Made by a program: the position numbers and the translations under genes
Shown here: piece by piece, positions 25,407 to 33,124 of the stretch
How positions within the stretch are numbered: position 1 is the first letter of the stretch
Layout: every line of letters starts with the position of its first letter
DNA from: JAGXTF01 sp044224315
Lineage (GTDB): Bacteria > Bacteroidota > Bacteroidia > NS11-12g > UBA955
NCBI GenBank assembly: GCA_044224315.1
Contig: JBGAKR010000009.1
Location: forward strand, 18,958-82,957
DNA: 64,000 nt
Direction: 5' to 3'
Notes under the pieces: generated by a model
Told to the model about the DNA's origin: nothing
Database searches by the model: none
Seen by the model: the letters and a program-made list of their open reading frames with translations, nothing else

Positions 25407-26081
25407 TTATTTTTTCTCGTCGGAAGAACCTGAATCAGCTTCTTTTCCTTTGCCGAAGCAGTAGGTAAAGCCAAATTTGTGCTCCCACAATTTATCGTTG
25501 TGTTTGCCAGATACGTTGTCATCGAAATTGTCGATGAAAGTAGGCAAATAAGCGGTTTGCATAAAGAACTTCACGCGAGGGGTAATATTGGCGCGAACAC
25601 CAAATCCCATAGGAAGGTTGAATGCTTTGGCTTTTGAAGAAGTGGCACCCACCTGAGGCAATGTTTTGGTACCTGTATAGAAACCAAAACCTAAGGTAAG
25701 ATAGGGAGCCAGGAATGCGTTTTCCTTTAACATTTTGCCGTTGTTGAATTTGAAACGGGCAGTTAAGGAGCTTTGCAGGCCTTTGTATTCTAACATTGGG
25801 AAATTCAAACCAATCCAGGGAGCTGGATCGTGGGTAAATTTACCGTAGTTGAGGTCTAAACCAGCGTCGAAATAATTGTTTAAATAGCGCCAGCAACCGA
25901 TTCCTGCCTGGATATTGGGATTGCGGAATTTGATAAAGCCGTTGCCGTATTCTCCGTCATATTCTTTGTAATTTCCGGATAAACTGATTCCCCAAGGGTT
26001 TAAACTCGTTTGTGCGAAAATTGAAGATGTCGCGAACAGGCCGGTTGCAATGGCCATCAGCCATTTTTTCTTATTATTCAT
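25407..26081 (-). CDS. Outer-membrane beta-barrel protein, unknown function
   Basis: 224 residues with a signal peptide (Met-Asn-Asn-Lys-Lys-Lys-Trp, core, Ile-Phe-Ala-Gln). About eight amphipathic strands follow, including Gly-Ile-Ser-Leu-Ser-Gly-Asn-Tyr, Phe-Leu-Ala-Pro-Tyr-Leu-Thr-Leu-Gly-Phe-Gly-Phe-Tyr and Lys-Phe-Gly-Phe-Thr-Tyr-Cys-Phe, consistent with a small porin-like or OmpW-like barrel. After the last strand there is a charged tail (Lys-Glu-Ala-Asp-Ser-Gly-Ser-Ser-Asp-Glu-Lys-Lys), which is unusual because barrels normally end in an aromatic residue. It has its own promoter and terminator. No specific family recognised. Confidence 0.8.
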   Translation of the reverse strand: MNNKKKWLMAIATGLFATSSIFAQTSLNPWGISLSGNYKEYDGEYGNGFIKFRNPNIQAGIGCWRYLNNYFDAGLDLNYGKFTHDPAPWIGLNFPMLEYKGLQSSLTARFKFNNGKMLKENAFLAPYLTLGFGFYTGTKTLPQVGATSSKAKAFNLPMGFGVRANITPRVKFFMQTAYLPTFIDNFDDNVSGKHNDKLWEHKFGFTYCFGKGKEADSGSSDEKK

Positions 26082-26097
26082 AGGTTGATTTTGGCTT

Positions 26098-26128
26098 CAA
26101 ATTTATAACAAAATTGAAATATGACAAA
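26098..26128 (-). promoter_or_regulatory. Promoter of the 25407-26081 barrel gene
   Basis: On the minus strand a -33 TTTG (26125-26128), a 19-bp spacer and a -7 TAAATTTG (26098-26105). The ATG at 26081 follows 16 nt after the -7 element. This is one of the two or three best consensus promoters in the window. Confidence 0.65.
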
Positions 26129-26159
26129 TTTCCCAAGATTTTTATTTCGTTAAATCGGG

Positions 26160-27539
26160 TTATCTCTGCAGCTTTACCGTTTCATCGCCCTGCCTGTATA
26201 GAGTATACGTAATAATAAATTGAAACATTTCGTCGGTAGCCCGCATGCTTGCCCCCCCGTATTCGAGCCGTTCACAAACAACCTTAGGGGGCTGATTGGG
26301 GTTATTCGGGTTAGCCGTAGTGTTATCAAACTCTGCCTCTGCAACTATTATACTGCCCTTAGGCACAGGTACCATATGGGTAAACGTATAAAAATATTGC
26401 CAACGGAAATCCCAATTCAGAATCCGTATCAGCGGAATTGTATCTCCATTAGGCTTGAGTGCGTATGCCAGAAAACGCTTACCCAGCATATGCAAATGCG
26501 GGTTTATGGTAAGAATAGAAATATCCTTGGGTACCAGAAAACGTGTGCTGTGTTTGCTCACCGTATTGGGCTGAATTACAAGCGGTGGTTCTATTTTGGA
26601 TACGCCATTGGTGCCCAGCATTACTTCACCCAATTCACGGTCTGGAGGCTTATTTGTGAAAAATACATTGAGGTAACTTTGGTCAACTTGTTTGCGGTCG
26701 GAAGGTCCATAATGCACATCATTACCGGTGAAGGCAAACAGTTTAAAAAGCCTGAAAGTACCAATTCCCTCGGGGTAGGCGTTGCCAACCACTCCTGGCA
26801 GATAATTAACCACACTATGCACACGAAAAGGATATGTGCCATCGTCGTTTTCAAGTTTTAACAGACCGAAATCCTGGGCATATTCACCCCTGGTTAATTC
26901 CACTTTTTTTAAGCCATCGAACACATTTTTTTTGGCTCCTTGTTCGTACATTACCAAGTGCCCATTGAAATGATGCACCAAATCCGGTGTTCCCGGGATA
27001 AATTCCACTGCTCTTACCCATGTATCCCGGGGGATTTTTCCGGCAATTTTCATCAGAAAAAAACGGTCGCGCATATCCGGAAAAAGGCTTACTGTATCCA
27101 ATGCCAGCACCAGATCGGGTTTACCAATATTACTTTTCCAGGCAGGTGGGGTGTATATGGGTAATTTATCGGCTGGCCCTTCTGGCCCACCCTGCCGGGC
27201 CCATTTGTCAATGGTTTCAATCTCGGCAGGGGTAAGGTAATTTTCACCCACAAAATGAGAGTAAGTGGCGTCGGCAGGCCAAGGGGGCATAATTTTAAGT
27301 CGGGTAACTTTGGCTATGGTCTTTAATTTACGGCGAACCTCTTTATAATTAGTTAAGGCAAAAGGGGCAATACCATTTTCACGGTGGCAAGAGCTGCAAT
27401 GTTTAAATATTATGGGTGCGATATGCTCCGTAAACGTGGGTTTATCGGGTACTTCTACCCCATTTTTGCCGGTGCATTGAATTAAAAAAACCAAACCAGC
27501 TATGCCCGCTGCCTGTAACCCCAATAATTTAGTTCGCAT
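26160..27539 (-). CDS. Cytochrome c / copper type II monooxygenase-like lipoprotein
   Basis: About 459 residues from the ATG at 27539, which gives a lipoprotein signal (core ending Leu-Ile-Gln-Cys). The frame is open 72 bp upstream, but that part lies inside the redoxin gene. A c-type haem motif Cys-Ser-Ser-Cys-His is near residue 47, with a distal Met in Met-Pro-Pro-Trp-Pro near 85. The C-terminal part has a His-His pair (Leu-Val-His-His-Phe-Asn-Gly-His) and His-Leu-His-Met-Leu-Gly-Lys, spaced like the copper ligands of PHM/DBH-type monooxygenase domains. In planctomycetes and acidobacteria these are usually fused behind a redoxin domain; here the redoxin is the separate upstream gene, overlapping by 11 bp. 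It is probably periplasmic or surface-anchored; substrate unknown. Confidence 0.8.
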   Translation of the reverse strand: MRTKLLGLQAAGIAGLVFLIQCTGKNGVEVPDKPTFTEHIAPIIFKHCSSCHRENGIAPFALTNYKEVRRKLKTIAKVTRLKIMPPWPADATYSHFVGENYLTPAEIETIDKWARQGGPEGPADKLPIYTPPAWKSNIGKPDLVLALDTVSLFPDMRDRFFLMKIAGKIPRDTWVRAVEFIPGTPDLVHHFNGHLVMYEQGAKKNVFDGLKKVELTRGEYAQDFGLLKLENDDGTYPFRVHSVVNYLPGVVGNAYPEGIGTFRLFKLFAFTGNDVHYGPSDRKQVDQSYLNVFFTNKPPDRELGEVMLGTNGVSKIEPPLVIQPNTVSKHSTRFLVPKDISILTINPHLHMLGKRFLAYALKPNGDTIPLIRILNWDFRWQYFYTFTHMVPVPKGSIIVAEAEFDNTTANPNNPNQPPKVVCERLEYGGASMRATDEMFQFIITYTLYRQGDETVKLQR

Positions 27540-28143
27540 CCTGGCTGTCAGTTTTTTCGATGTAACATCCCACTGGTTTGGTAAACCATGGTTGAATTTC
27601 AATATCCGCATTTAGCGAATCTATCACCCCCTTTAAGTAAAAGCGTGATGCCGCAACTCTGTGTTTACCTGTTTCAACCGCCCAGTTGTCAATGGCTCCG
27701 CTGTAAACCATTTGATGCATTTTATTAAATACAAAAACCTGAGGCGTAACTGTAGCACCTACCATAGAGGAAAAAAGACCCTTTTCATCGTAAAGATCAT
27801 AGTTGGAAAATGGGTAGGTATAGGCTGGCACTTGTTCAGAGTTAAATGTATCGGGCAAATCAATGCGAATTATGCGCAAAACCCAATTTACATCGGCACC
27901 CAGAGAATCGGATAACTGGCGTATAAGGGGGCGGTAATTTTTACACAAAGGGCAATCCCCGGTGACAAATATGAGTAAAGTATTACATTGCCTGCCATCC
28001 TGTATCGATTCGATAAAAACATTTAAAGCCCTTTTCTTGTCTGCATCTTTATCCTTTTGATTGGCAATGTATATGTATTTAAGGCTATAAAACAACAAAG
28101 TTGCTAAACCACCCAGTAATATACTTACCAATATTTTGCGCAT
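27529..28143 (-). CDS. Membrane-anchored thioredoxin/redoxin-like protein
   Basis: About 204 residues from the ATG at 28143. An N-terminal hydrophobic anchor (about 3-25) precedes a thioredoxin fold with Phe-Val-Thr-Gly-Asp-Cys-Pro-Leu-Cys near residue 65 as the redox motif. The cis-Pro region is Ala-Thr-Val-Thr-Pro-Gln-Val-Phe-Val-Phe near 135, followed by Tyr-Ser-Gly-Ala-Ile-Asp-Asn. The C-terminal Val-Gly-Cys-Tyr-Ile matches the ending of redoxin domains that elsewhere are fused to the cytochrome/monooxygenase type encoded next. The stop lies 11 bp inside the downstream gene, so the two are translationally coupled and probably act together. Confidence 0.82.
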   Translation of the reverse strand: MRKILVSILLGGLATLLFYSLKYIYIANQKDKDADKKRALNVFIESIQDGRQCNTLLIFVTGDCPLCKNYRPLIRQLSDSLGADVNWVLRIIRIDLPDTFNSEQVPAYTYPFSNYDLYDEKGLFSSMVGATVTPQVFVFNKMHQMVYSGAIDNWAVETGKHRVAASRFYLKGVIDSLNADIEIQPWFTKPVGCYIEKTDSQDAN

Positions 28144-28173
28144 CGGGAAATTTGGGTACAAGTTTAAGACAGA

Positions 28174-29823
28174 TTACTTTAAAATATAACCCTGTATTCT
28201 GAATTGTTTTTTTGGGGCAGCTTCTAATAGAAGAACAGCCTGAGGAAGAATAAATAAACTTCCCTGAATTAATTTCTGGTTAAAATTGATATTAGAATTC
28301 ATCCAATAAATTGCATCTTTTGAAATTCTAAATAAAGATAACCCAGTACCTGCAACTAGTAAGATTTCCGAATTATTAATCCAAGTATAATACAATGGCA
28401 GCGTAGAGTAGTTTAATGTTGTATCACTAAAATCCAGTTCACCTTTTAACCAATTGCTAGATTCTTTTGTTATATTATATAAATAAATTGGACCATACTT
28501 GTAAGCAGCATAGCTAGAATGATAATATCCACGAGAAACAGGATGCAAAATAATTGATTCTTCCAATTCCGCAAATATGTAAATTGATTCCTCAGAAATA
28601 GCAGAAAAACTAAATTTACAGCTAAATAAGTTAATTTTTTCCTTTTTGAAATTATCTTTCTGAGGATTCATAGAATTTTCAAACTTTTGACCCATTCCAC
28701 TGTTGGTTGGATTTTTATCCACATTTAAATTAGAATTTTTGTCTTCATTTTCCAATAAATTATATTTTTGTGCTTTGGGTAAAAGGTTTCCGATATTAAT
28801 TTTTGCATTTAAACTTGGACTGCCGCCCATTGAATTCCCGACTATACTAAAAACTTTATTTTGTTTTATGAAGCCTGAATCACAATCTAGAATAATCCAC
28901 CTAAAATTAACTACAGATGTGGATTTCTCAACAGGCATTAATAAATGAAAATTCCCTTTTAGATCAAATTCAATAATATGATTTTGAAATGCCCGCAGGC
29001 TATCATTTTCAAAAACAAATGTCCCATTTTCAGATAATGAATATATATGCCTCACTTTTTTAGTTCCATTTACTAAAATGTAATTAACCAAAAATAAAGT
29101 TCCTCTGATATTTAAATATACTTCTAACGGACCTACATCCTCTTCAAACTCCATAAGGGCCGGATCCGCTGCAACCACTTCAAAATTTTTATCATAAACT
29201 TTCACAGCTAAATTGGCTCCTTGCCTCTCTGGACTTACATCAAGGTAATACAAAGCAAACTTTTGATGGTTTTTATCGGTTATAACCCCATTGAACGCTT
29301 TAAAATCTTTTGGAATGCTGAAAAACTGATCTAGAAGAAATGTACTATCTGAAAATTTCATATTTATAATATCTTTATAAAAATAATATTGGATATTATC
29401 GGTTGTATTAAATTCCGAAAATATAATTGCCAGGGAGTCAGTTCCGCGCCAAACTAGTTTTTCATGCTTAATTGAGTAGCCTTGATATGATGAAGGTAAT
29501 TGGATACTGCCAATAATCTCATTTTTTAAATTAACTTTTAATAAAAAACCACCATCGATAGGGCTTTCCCATTGAGATAATTTATGAGGGGTGGCTTTAT
29601 TATACATAATTGTAATATAGTAAACGTCGCTTTTTTGTATAAAATCAACTATTTCGAAATTTGAAACCAATTTTGAATTTACTCTTGAAAATATCTCATT
29701 CTTATTCTTTAGATTTCTTGTTTCAAGATTTATTTCAAGGAATTGGGATTTTGTTGTCCAAAAGAGAGAAAATACAATGCAAAACAATAGATGTCTTTTT
29801 ATTTGCTTGATAAATTTCAACAT
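28174..29823 (-). CDS. Secreted protein of unknown function, AT-rich gene
   Basis: 549 residues. The N-terminus has basic residues then a hydrophobic core (Leu-Leu-Phe-Cys-Ile-Val-Phe-Ser-Leu-Phe), so it is exported. The rest is rich in beta-strand patterns (Ser/Asn/Lys/Ile), with many x-Tyr-Tyr-Phe and Ile-Tyr-Ser-Leu-Ser segments suggestive of a propeller-like or repeated-sheet protein, but I recognise no domain or catalytic motif. The DNA is visibly AT-richer than its neighbours, with many AAA, ATT and TTT codons, which may mean lower expression, relaxed constraint or acquisition. It lies 31 bp upstream of the redoxin gene on the same strand. Nothing recognisable is seen in the AT-rich spacer 29824-30011. 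Confidence 0.65.
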   Translation of the reverse strand: MLKFIKQIKRHLLFCIVFSLFWTTKSQFLEINLETRNLKNKNEIFSRVNSKLVSNFEIVDFIQKSDVYYITIMYNKATPHKLSQWESPIDGGFLLKVNLKNEIIGSIQLPSSYQGYSIKHEKLVWRGTDSLAIIFSEFNTTDNIQYYFYKDIINMKFSDSTFLLDQFFSIPKDFKAFNGVITDKNHQKFALYYLDVSPERQGANLAVKVYDKNFEVVAADPALMEFEEDVGPLEVYLNIRGTLFLVNYILVNGTKKVRHIYSLSENGTFVFENDSLRAFQNHIIEFDLKGNFHLLMPVEKSTSVVNFRWIILDCDSGFIKQNKVFSIVGNSMGGSPSLNAKINIGNLLPKAQKYNLLENEDKNSNLNVDKNPTNSGMGQKFENSMNPQKDNFKKEKINLFSCKFSFSAISEESIYIFAELEESIILHPVSRGYYHSSYAAYKYGPIYLYNITKESSNWLKGELDFSDTTLNYSTLPLYYTWINNSEILLVAGTGLSLFRISKDAIYWMNSNINFNQKLIQGSLFILPQAVLLLEAAPKKQFRIQGYILK

Positions 29824-30011
29824 TTTTTAATAATTTAAGTGTTCAAATTTGTACAACAATTTTTAAAATATAAAAACCGTTTGAAAAAAAGAAAAAGTTC
29901 CATATTTAACATAGTCAATTAATCAATTTCATATTTGATAAAGGACTTAATTAAAAACAAACATAAACAAAGCAAGTGATATGTCAAAACCCAAATAGCA
30001 AAGAAATTCTA

Positions 30012-32084
30012 CTAAATTCTCTCAAACGCCTTTACAAAGCGCACACCCAGATTGCGATAAGGGGGAATATAATCGCCCCATTTATCGTTGTTTTTAAGTT
30101 TTACATCCAGGCCTTTCCAAAGGGTTTTCCAGTCTATCTCTCCATTGCCTTTGCGCATCATTTCACACATATCCTTCAGCAGCACATTATTCACGGTCCA
30201 GGTGCCCACCTGCTTGCTGCTTACAATCTGAGCATCGGAGGCATTGTCCAGGATTTTTGAGATATTAAGATAGCCACCACAACTTCCCAACACCGCCACT
30301 TTGGCATTATTGGTAAGCAAATCGATGGTGGTAGAAAGGTGATAACTATGCCCCCTGTGTACTACAATATCGGGATATCTGTTGCTGGTTTCAAACAATT
30401 TGCGCAAGGCATCCAATCCCTTCTCGTTTTTGGGTTTATTGCAGTAAAGAATTATTTTTTTCCCAACAACAGTTTCGATTTTTACATAGCTCACCATATC
30501 GGTGATTTTATAATTTTTATCGGTTTTGAAATTTAGTAAAAATCCATTGTACGCAGCCTCCCCGTCTTCATCATCATAGAATACATGTTGCTGAATATTT
30601 TTACCATCGGGGAATAATAAATCCTTATCTACCTTTTCTAATACCGGAATATCAAAAGCTATGCTTTTACCTGTAATAACCTCCGGATCTTTTCCTGTAA
30701 ATTTATAAAGCAATCCATACAACCTTGCCCCATAGGTATTGCCTGCCAAAAAACAACGTTTTAATTGTTCTCCTAATTTGGCCGACATATTTTCCCGCAA
30801 CAAACTATCGGTAATACTGCCATAAATATCCGCTACTTCTACTGCAGGTTCGAGGTTTCCACCGGTTTTTTCGAGGTCTTTTACAATCTCATCCAGCAGC
30901 ATATTTTTCTCCGCTACCGACATGGTATTGAGCAATTTTTGCATGGTATTATACCCTGCACACATTTGAATAAACGTACGAAATTTATTAAAGCCCACAT
31001 TTTCAAAAAACACATACATCGAGCTGTCTTTGCGACGTTGCATAAGCCTTTTAAACATACCAAGGAAGCTGGATGTGAAAATTTCATCCTTGCTATACAC
31101 CATCAGATTGTATAATTCTTCGGCGCTATTATTTTTAACAATGGCAAATCGGATATCATCTTTTTCATCGTGCAGCAGATTCACTTTGCGCACAATATTC
31201 AGGCTGTGAAAACCCAGTTCCTGATCGACAGAATAACTACCCAAAATTTTGTTGCTACGGCGTAAAATGCACAATTTCGAAAACCAATCGTTGGGTTTCT
31301 GTACCAATTCTTCGCTTTCTTCAATTGATAATTTATTATTATAAACCAGTTCTATATTGGTAAAGCAACTGCTTGTGCGGCCATATTCGGTATAGATATC
31401 ATACAATTTAATTACAACAGGATCTTTGCTGGTTTTTAGGGCATAATTAACTGTATGTTGGGTACCAAAATATTGTTTAACAGCATTGGGATCATTGCGT
31501 GCCACAGTTTCCAAAACCTCAAGAAACCATGATTGCTGGCTGTAATCGGCATACTTGGTCAGCACATCATAGGGCTTTTTGGTGGCTGCAAAAACCATTA
31601 CATCCCTTGCATGGCTGCGTTTCAAAAAATATGGTATGCAATCCAAAGCCATGGGCACATTATTCTTTAGCAATTCCAGGTCTTTCTGGGCTCCCTGGGC
31701 CAAACTCAACGATTCTACCATCCCAAAAAAATGATCGAAATAGGCCAGGTAACGCACATTGTTTTTATTTAAGCCTTGCAAAACGCCATGGAGATAGCGG
31801 TAAAAATATTCTTTTTCGGCAGTAGGAAACGTAGGCTTGGCAAGGTTTGCCTGAATCTGGTCTATACGTGTAAAATAAATATCACGGCCTCTTTTCTTCT
31901 GATCGGCTGTGTTGAAAACCAGCGCAGTGTCTTTCTTCCCATCAATCATATCCAGGCGAAGCTGTTCCTGATCGCAGAGAGCCGCATAATCAATGGGGGC
32001 TACCACCCTTGAGTTTTGAGCAGTCGCGGACACTGCTACCAGGCTTATTGCAAATGCGATAATCTGGTGCGCGCGTATTCCCAT
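30012..32084 (-). CDS. Secreted protein with possible caspase-like (clan CD) C-terminal domain
   Basis: 690 residues from the ATG at 32084, where a signal peptide begins (core Ile-Ile-Ala-Phe-Ala-Ile-Ser-Leu-Val-Ala-Val, ending Ala-Thr-Ala-Gln). The longer frame to 32162 lies inside the methyltransferase gene. Residues 30-500 look helical and contain no known domain. The last 150 residues alternate strands and helices and carry Asp-Ile-Val-Val-His576-Arg-Gly-His579-Ser and Val-Ala-Val-Leu-Gly-Ser-Cys602-Gly-Gly. That is a hydrophobic strand ending in His-x-Gly and a second strand ending in a small residue plus Cys, as in caspases, CHAT and gingipain-type peptidases. No family assignment is certain. 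It overlaps trmH by 40 bp. Confidence 0.7.
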   Translation of the reverse strand: MGIRAHQIIAFAISLVAVSATAQNSRVVAPIDYAALCDQEQLRLDMIDGKKDTALVFNTADQKKRGRDIYFTRIDQIQANLAKPTFPTAEKEYFYRYLHGVLQGLNKNNVRYLAYFDHFFGMVESLSLAQGAQKDLELLKNNVPMALDCIPYFLKRSHARDVMVFAATKKPYDVLTKYADYSQQSWFLEVLETVARNDPNAVKQYFGTQHTVNYALKTSKDPVVIKLYDIYTEYGRTSSCFTNIELVYNNKLSIEESEELVQKPNDWFSKLCILRRSNKILGSYSVDQELGFHSLNIVRKVNLLHDEKDDIRFAIVKNNSAEELYNLMVYSKDEIFTSSFLGMFKRLMQRRKDSSMYVFFENVGFNKFRTFIQMCAGYNTMQKLLNTMSVAEKNMLLDEIVKDLEKTGGNLEPAVEVADIYGSITDSLLRENMSAKLGEQLKRCFLAGNTYGARLYGLLYKFTGKDPEVITGKSIAFDIPVLEKVDKDLLFPDGKNIQQHVFYDDEDGEAAYNGFLLNFKTDKNYKITDMVSYVKIETVVGKKIILYCNKPKNEKGLDALRKLFETSNRYPDIVVHRGHSYHLSTTIDLLTNNAKVAVLGSCGGYLNISKILDNASDAQIVSSKQVGTWTVNNVLLKDMCEMMRKGNGEIDWKTLWKGLDVKLKNNDKWGDYIPPYRNLGVRFVKAFERI

Positions 32085-32584
32085 AACACTATACCGGTGG
32101 CTACCGAGATATTTAACGAATGTTTGGTACCTGCTTGTGGAATTTCTATGCATGCGTGGCAAAGTTCTATAACTTCTTCACTTACACCATCAATTTCATT
32201 GCCAAACACGAAAGCTATTTTTCCACCAGGCCAAATTATGTCCTGCAATAGCTGCGAATCCTGCACCTGCTCTACAGCAAAAATTTTATAATCCTGCTTT
32301 CGCAATTCCTGTAAAACCTGCACGGTACTTTCATTATACTCCCAATCCACTGCCCTTTCAGCCCCAATAGCTGTTTTGGTAATTTCGCGGTGGGGAGGGC
32401 AACCTGTAATACCACAGAGGAATAATTTAGTGCATCGAAAGGCATCACAGGTGCGGAAAACTGAGCCTACATTATGCATGCTTCGCACATTGTCCAGCAC
32501 CGTTACAAAACTTAGCTTGGGGGCTTTATGAAACTCAACGGCGGTAAGGCGGTTTAGCTCTGTAAGTTTAAGTTTTCGCGGCAT
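32045..32584 (-). CDS. TrmH/SpoU family RNA 2'-O-methyltransferase
   Basis: 179 residues from the ATG at 32584; an upstream in-frame start at 32626 adds 14 non-conserved residues. The SPOUT trefoil-knot motifs are all present. Motif 1 is Asn-Val-Arg-Ser-x-x-Asn-Val-Gly-Ser-Val-Phe-Arg near residue 30. Motif 2 is Phe-Val-Phe-Gly-Asn-Glu-Ile-Asp-Gly-Val near 125. Motif 3 is Ile-Pro-Gln-Ala-Gly-Thr-Lys-His-Ser-Leu-Asn-Ile-Ser near 145, including the SAM-binding Asn. The short length without an N-terminal substrate domain resembles TrmL or stand-alone RNA-ribose methylases. The target nucleotide cannot be told. Confidence 0.9.
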   Translation of the reverse strand: MPRKLKLTELNRLTAVEFHKAPKLSFVTVLDNVRSMHNVGSVFRTCDAFRCTKLFLCGITGCPPHREITKTAIGAERAVDWEYNESTVQVLQELRKQDYKIFAVEQVQDSQLLQDIIWPGGKIAFVFGNEIDGVSEEVIELCHACIEIPQAGTKHSLNISVATGIVLWEYARTRLSHLQ

Positions 32585-32589
32585 GCGGG

Positions 32590-32597
32590 CAAAGTTA
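32590..32597 (-). promoter_or_regulatory. Promoter -7 element of the trmH-family gene
   Basis: On the minus strand TAACTTTG matches TAnnTTTG and ends 6 nt before the ATG at 32584, implying a leaderless or nearly leaderless message. No TTTG at 19-23 bp upstream. Confidence 0.4.
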
Positions 32598-32681
32598 GCG
32601 TTAAAGGCAAAGAATAAAAAAAGCAAAAACGTGCCTATTATCTTATCAAACTAACAGTTGTTAACCTATTATTGTGCAGGA

Positions 32682-33092
32682 ATGGAAAGACTAAAATCGC
32701 AATTGCCGCTGCTGATGCGCTTGAGTTTAGCTGTATGCTATGTTTGGTTTGGCTCACTAAAGTTTTTTGAAGCCATGAGTCCTGCGGAGAATCTGGCCAA
32801 AGATGCCATACATCATTTGTTTGTGGGTATTATTCCAAAAGGAATTTCCATCTATTTACTGGCAGGTTGGGAGGTGCTAATTGGCCTGGGACTTTTGTTC
32901 GGATTTAAAATACGGATTGTAGTGGTATCGGCTCTGGTGCACATGGCATGTACATTTACACCCCTGATTTTATTGCCAGAGATTTGCTTCGATCATCCCC
33001 CTTTTGGTTTCAGCATTGTAGGTCAGTATATTGTAAAAAATCTTGTTTTTATCTGTGGTTTGATTTACATTTACCCTGACAAAATGAAGTAA
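32682..33092 (+). CDS. DoxX-like/MauE-like membrane protein
   Basis: About 136 residues from the ATG at 32682; a start at 32658 adds 8 residues. Four hydrophobic helices are visible (about 12-35, 55-75, 80-100, 110-130). A DoxX-type N-terminal pattern is present (Arg-Leu-Ser-Leu-Ala-x-x-Tyr-Val-Trp-Phe-Gly-Ser-Leu-Lys-Phe), along with Gly-Trp-Glu-Val-Leu-Ile-Gly-Leu-Gly-Leu-Leu-Phe. DoxX-family proteins are small integral membrane proteins with diverse or unknown roles in redox and thiol metabolism. It is divergent from trmH with a short spacer and 32 bp from the next gene. Confidence 0.75.
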   Translation: MERLKSQLPLLMRLSLAVCYVWFGSLKFFEAMSPAENLAKDAIHHLFVGIIPKGISIYLLAGWEVLIGLGLLFGFKIRIVVVSALVHMACTFTPLILLPEICFDHPPFGFSIVGQYIVKNLVFICGLIYIYPDKMK

Positions 33093-33124
33093 TTGCTTCG
33101 TTTTCATGCACATAATAAATCGAA

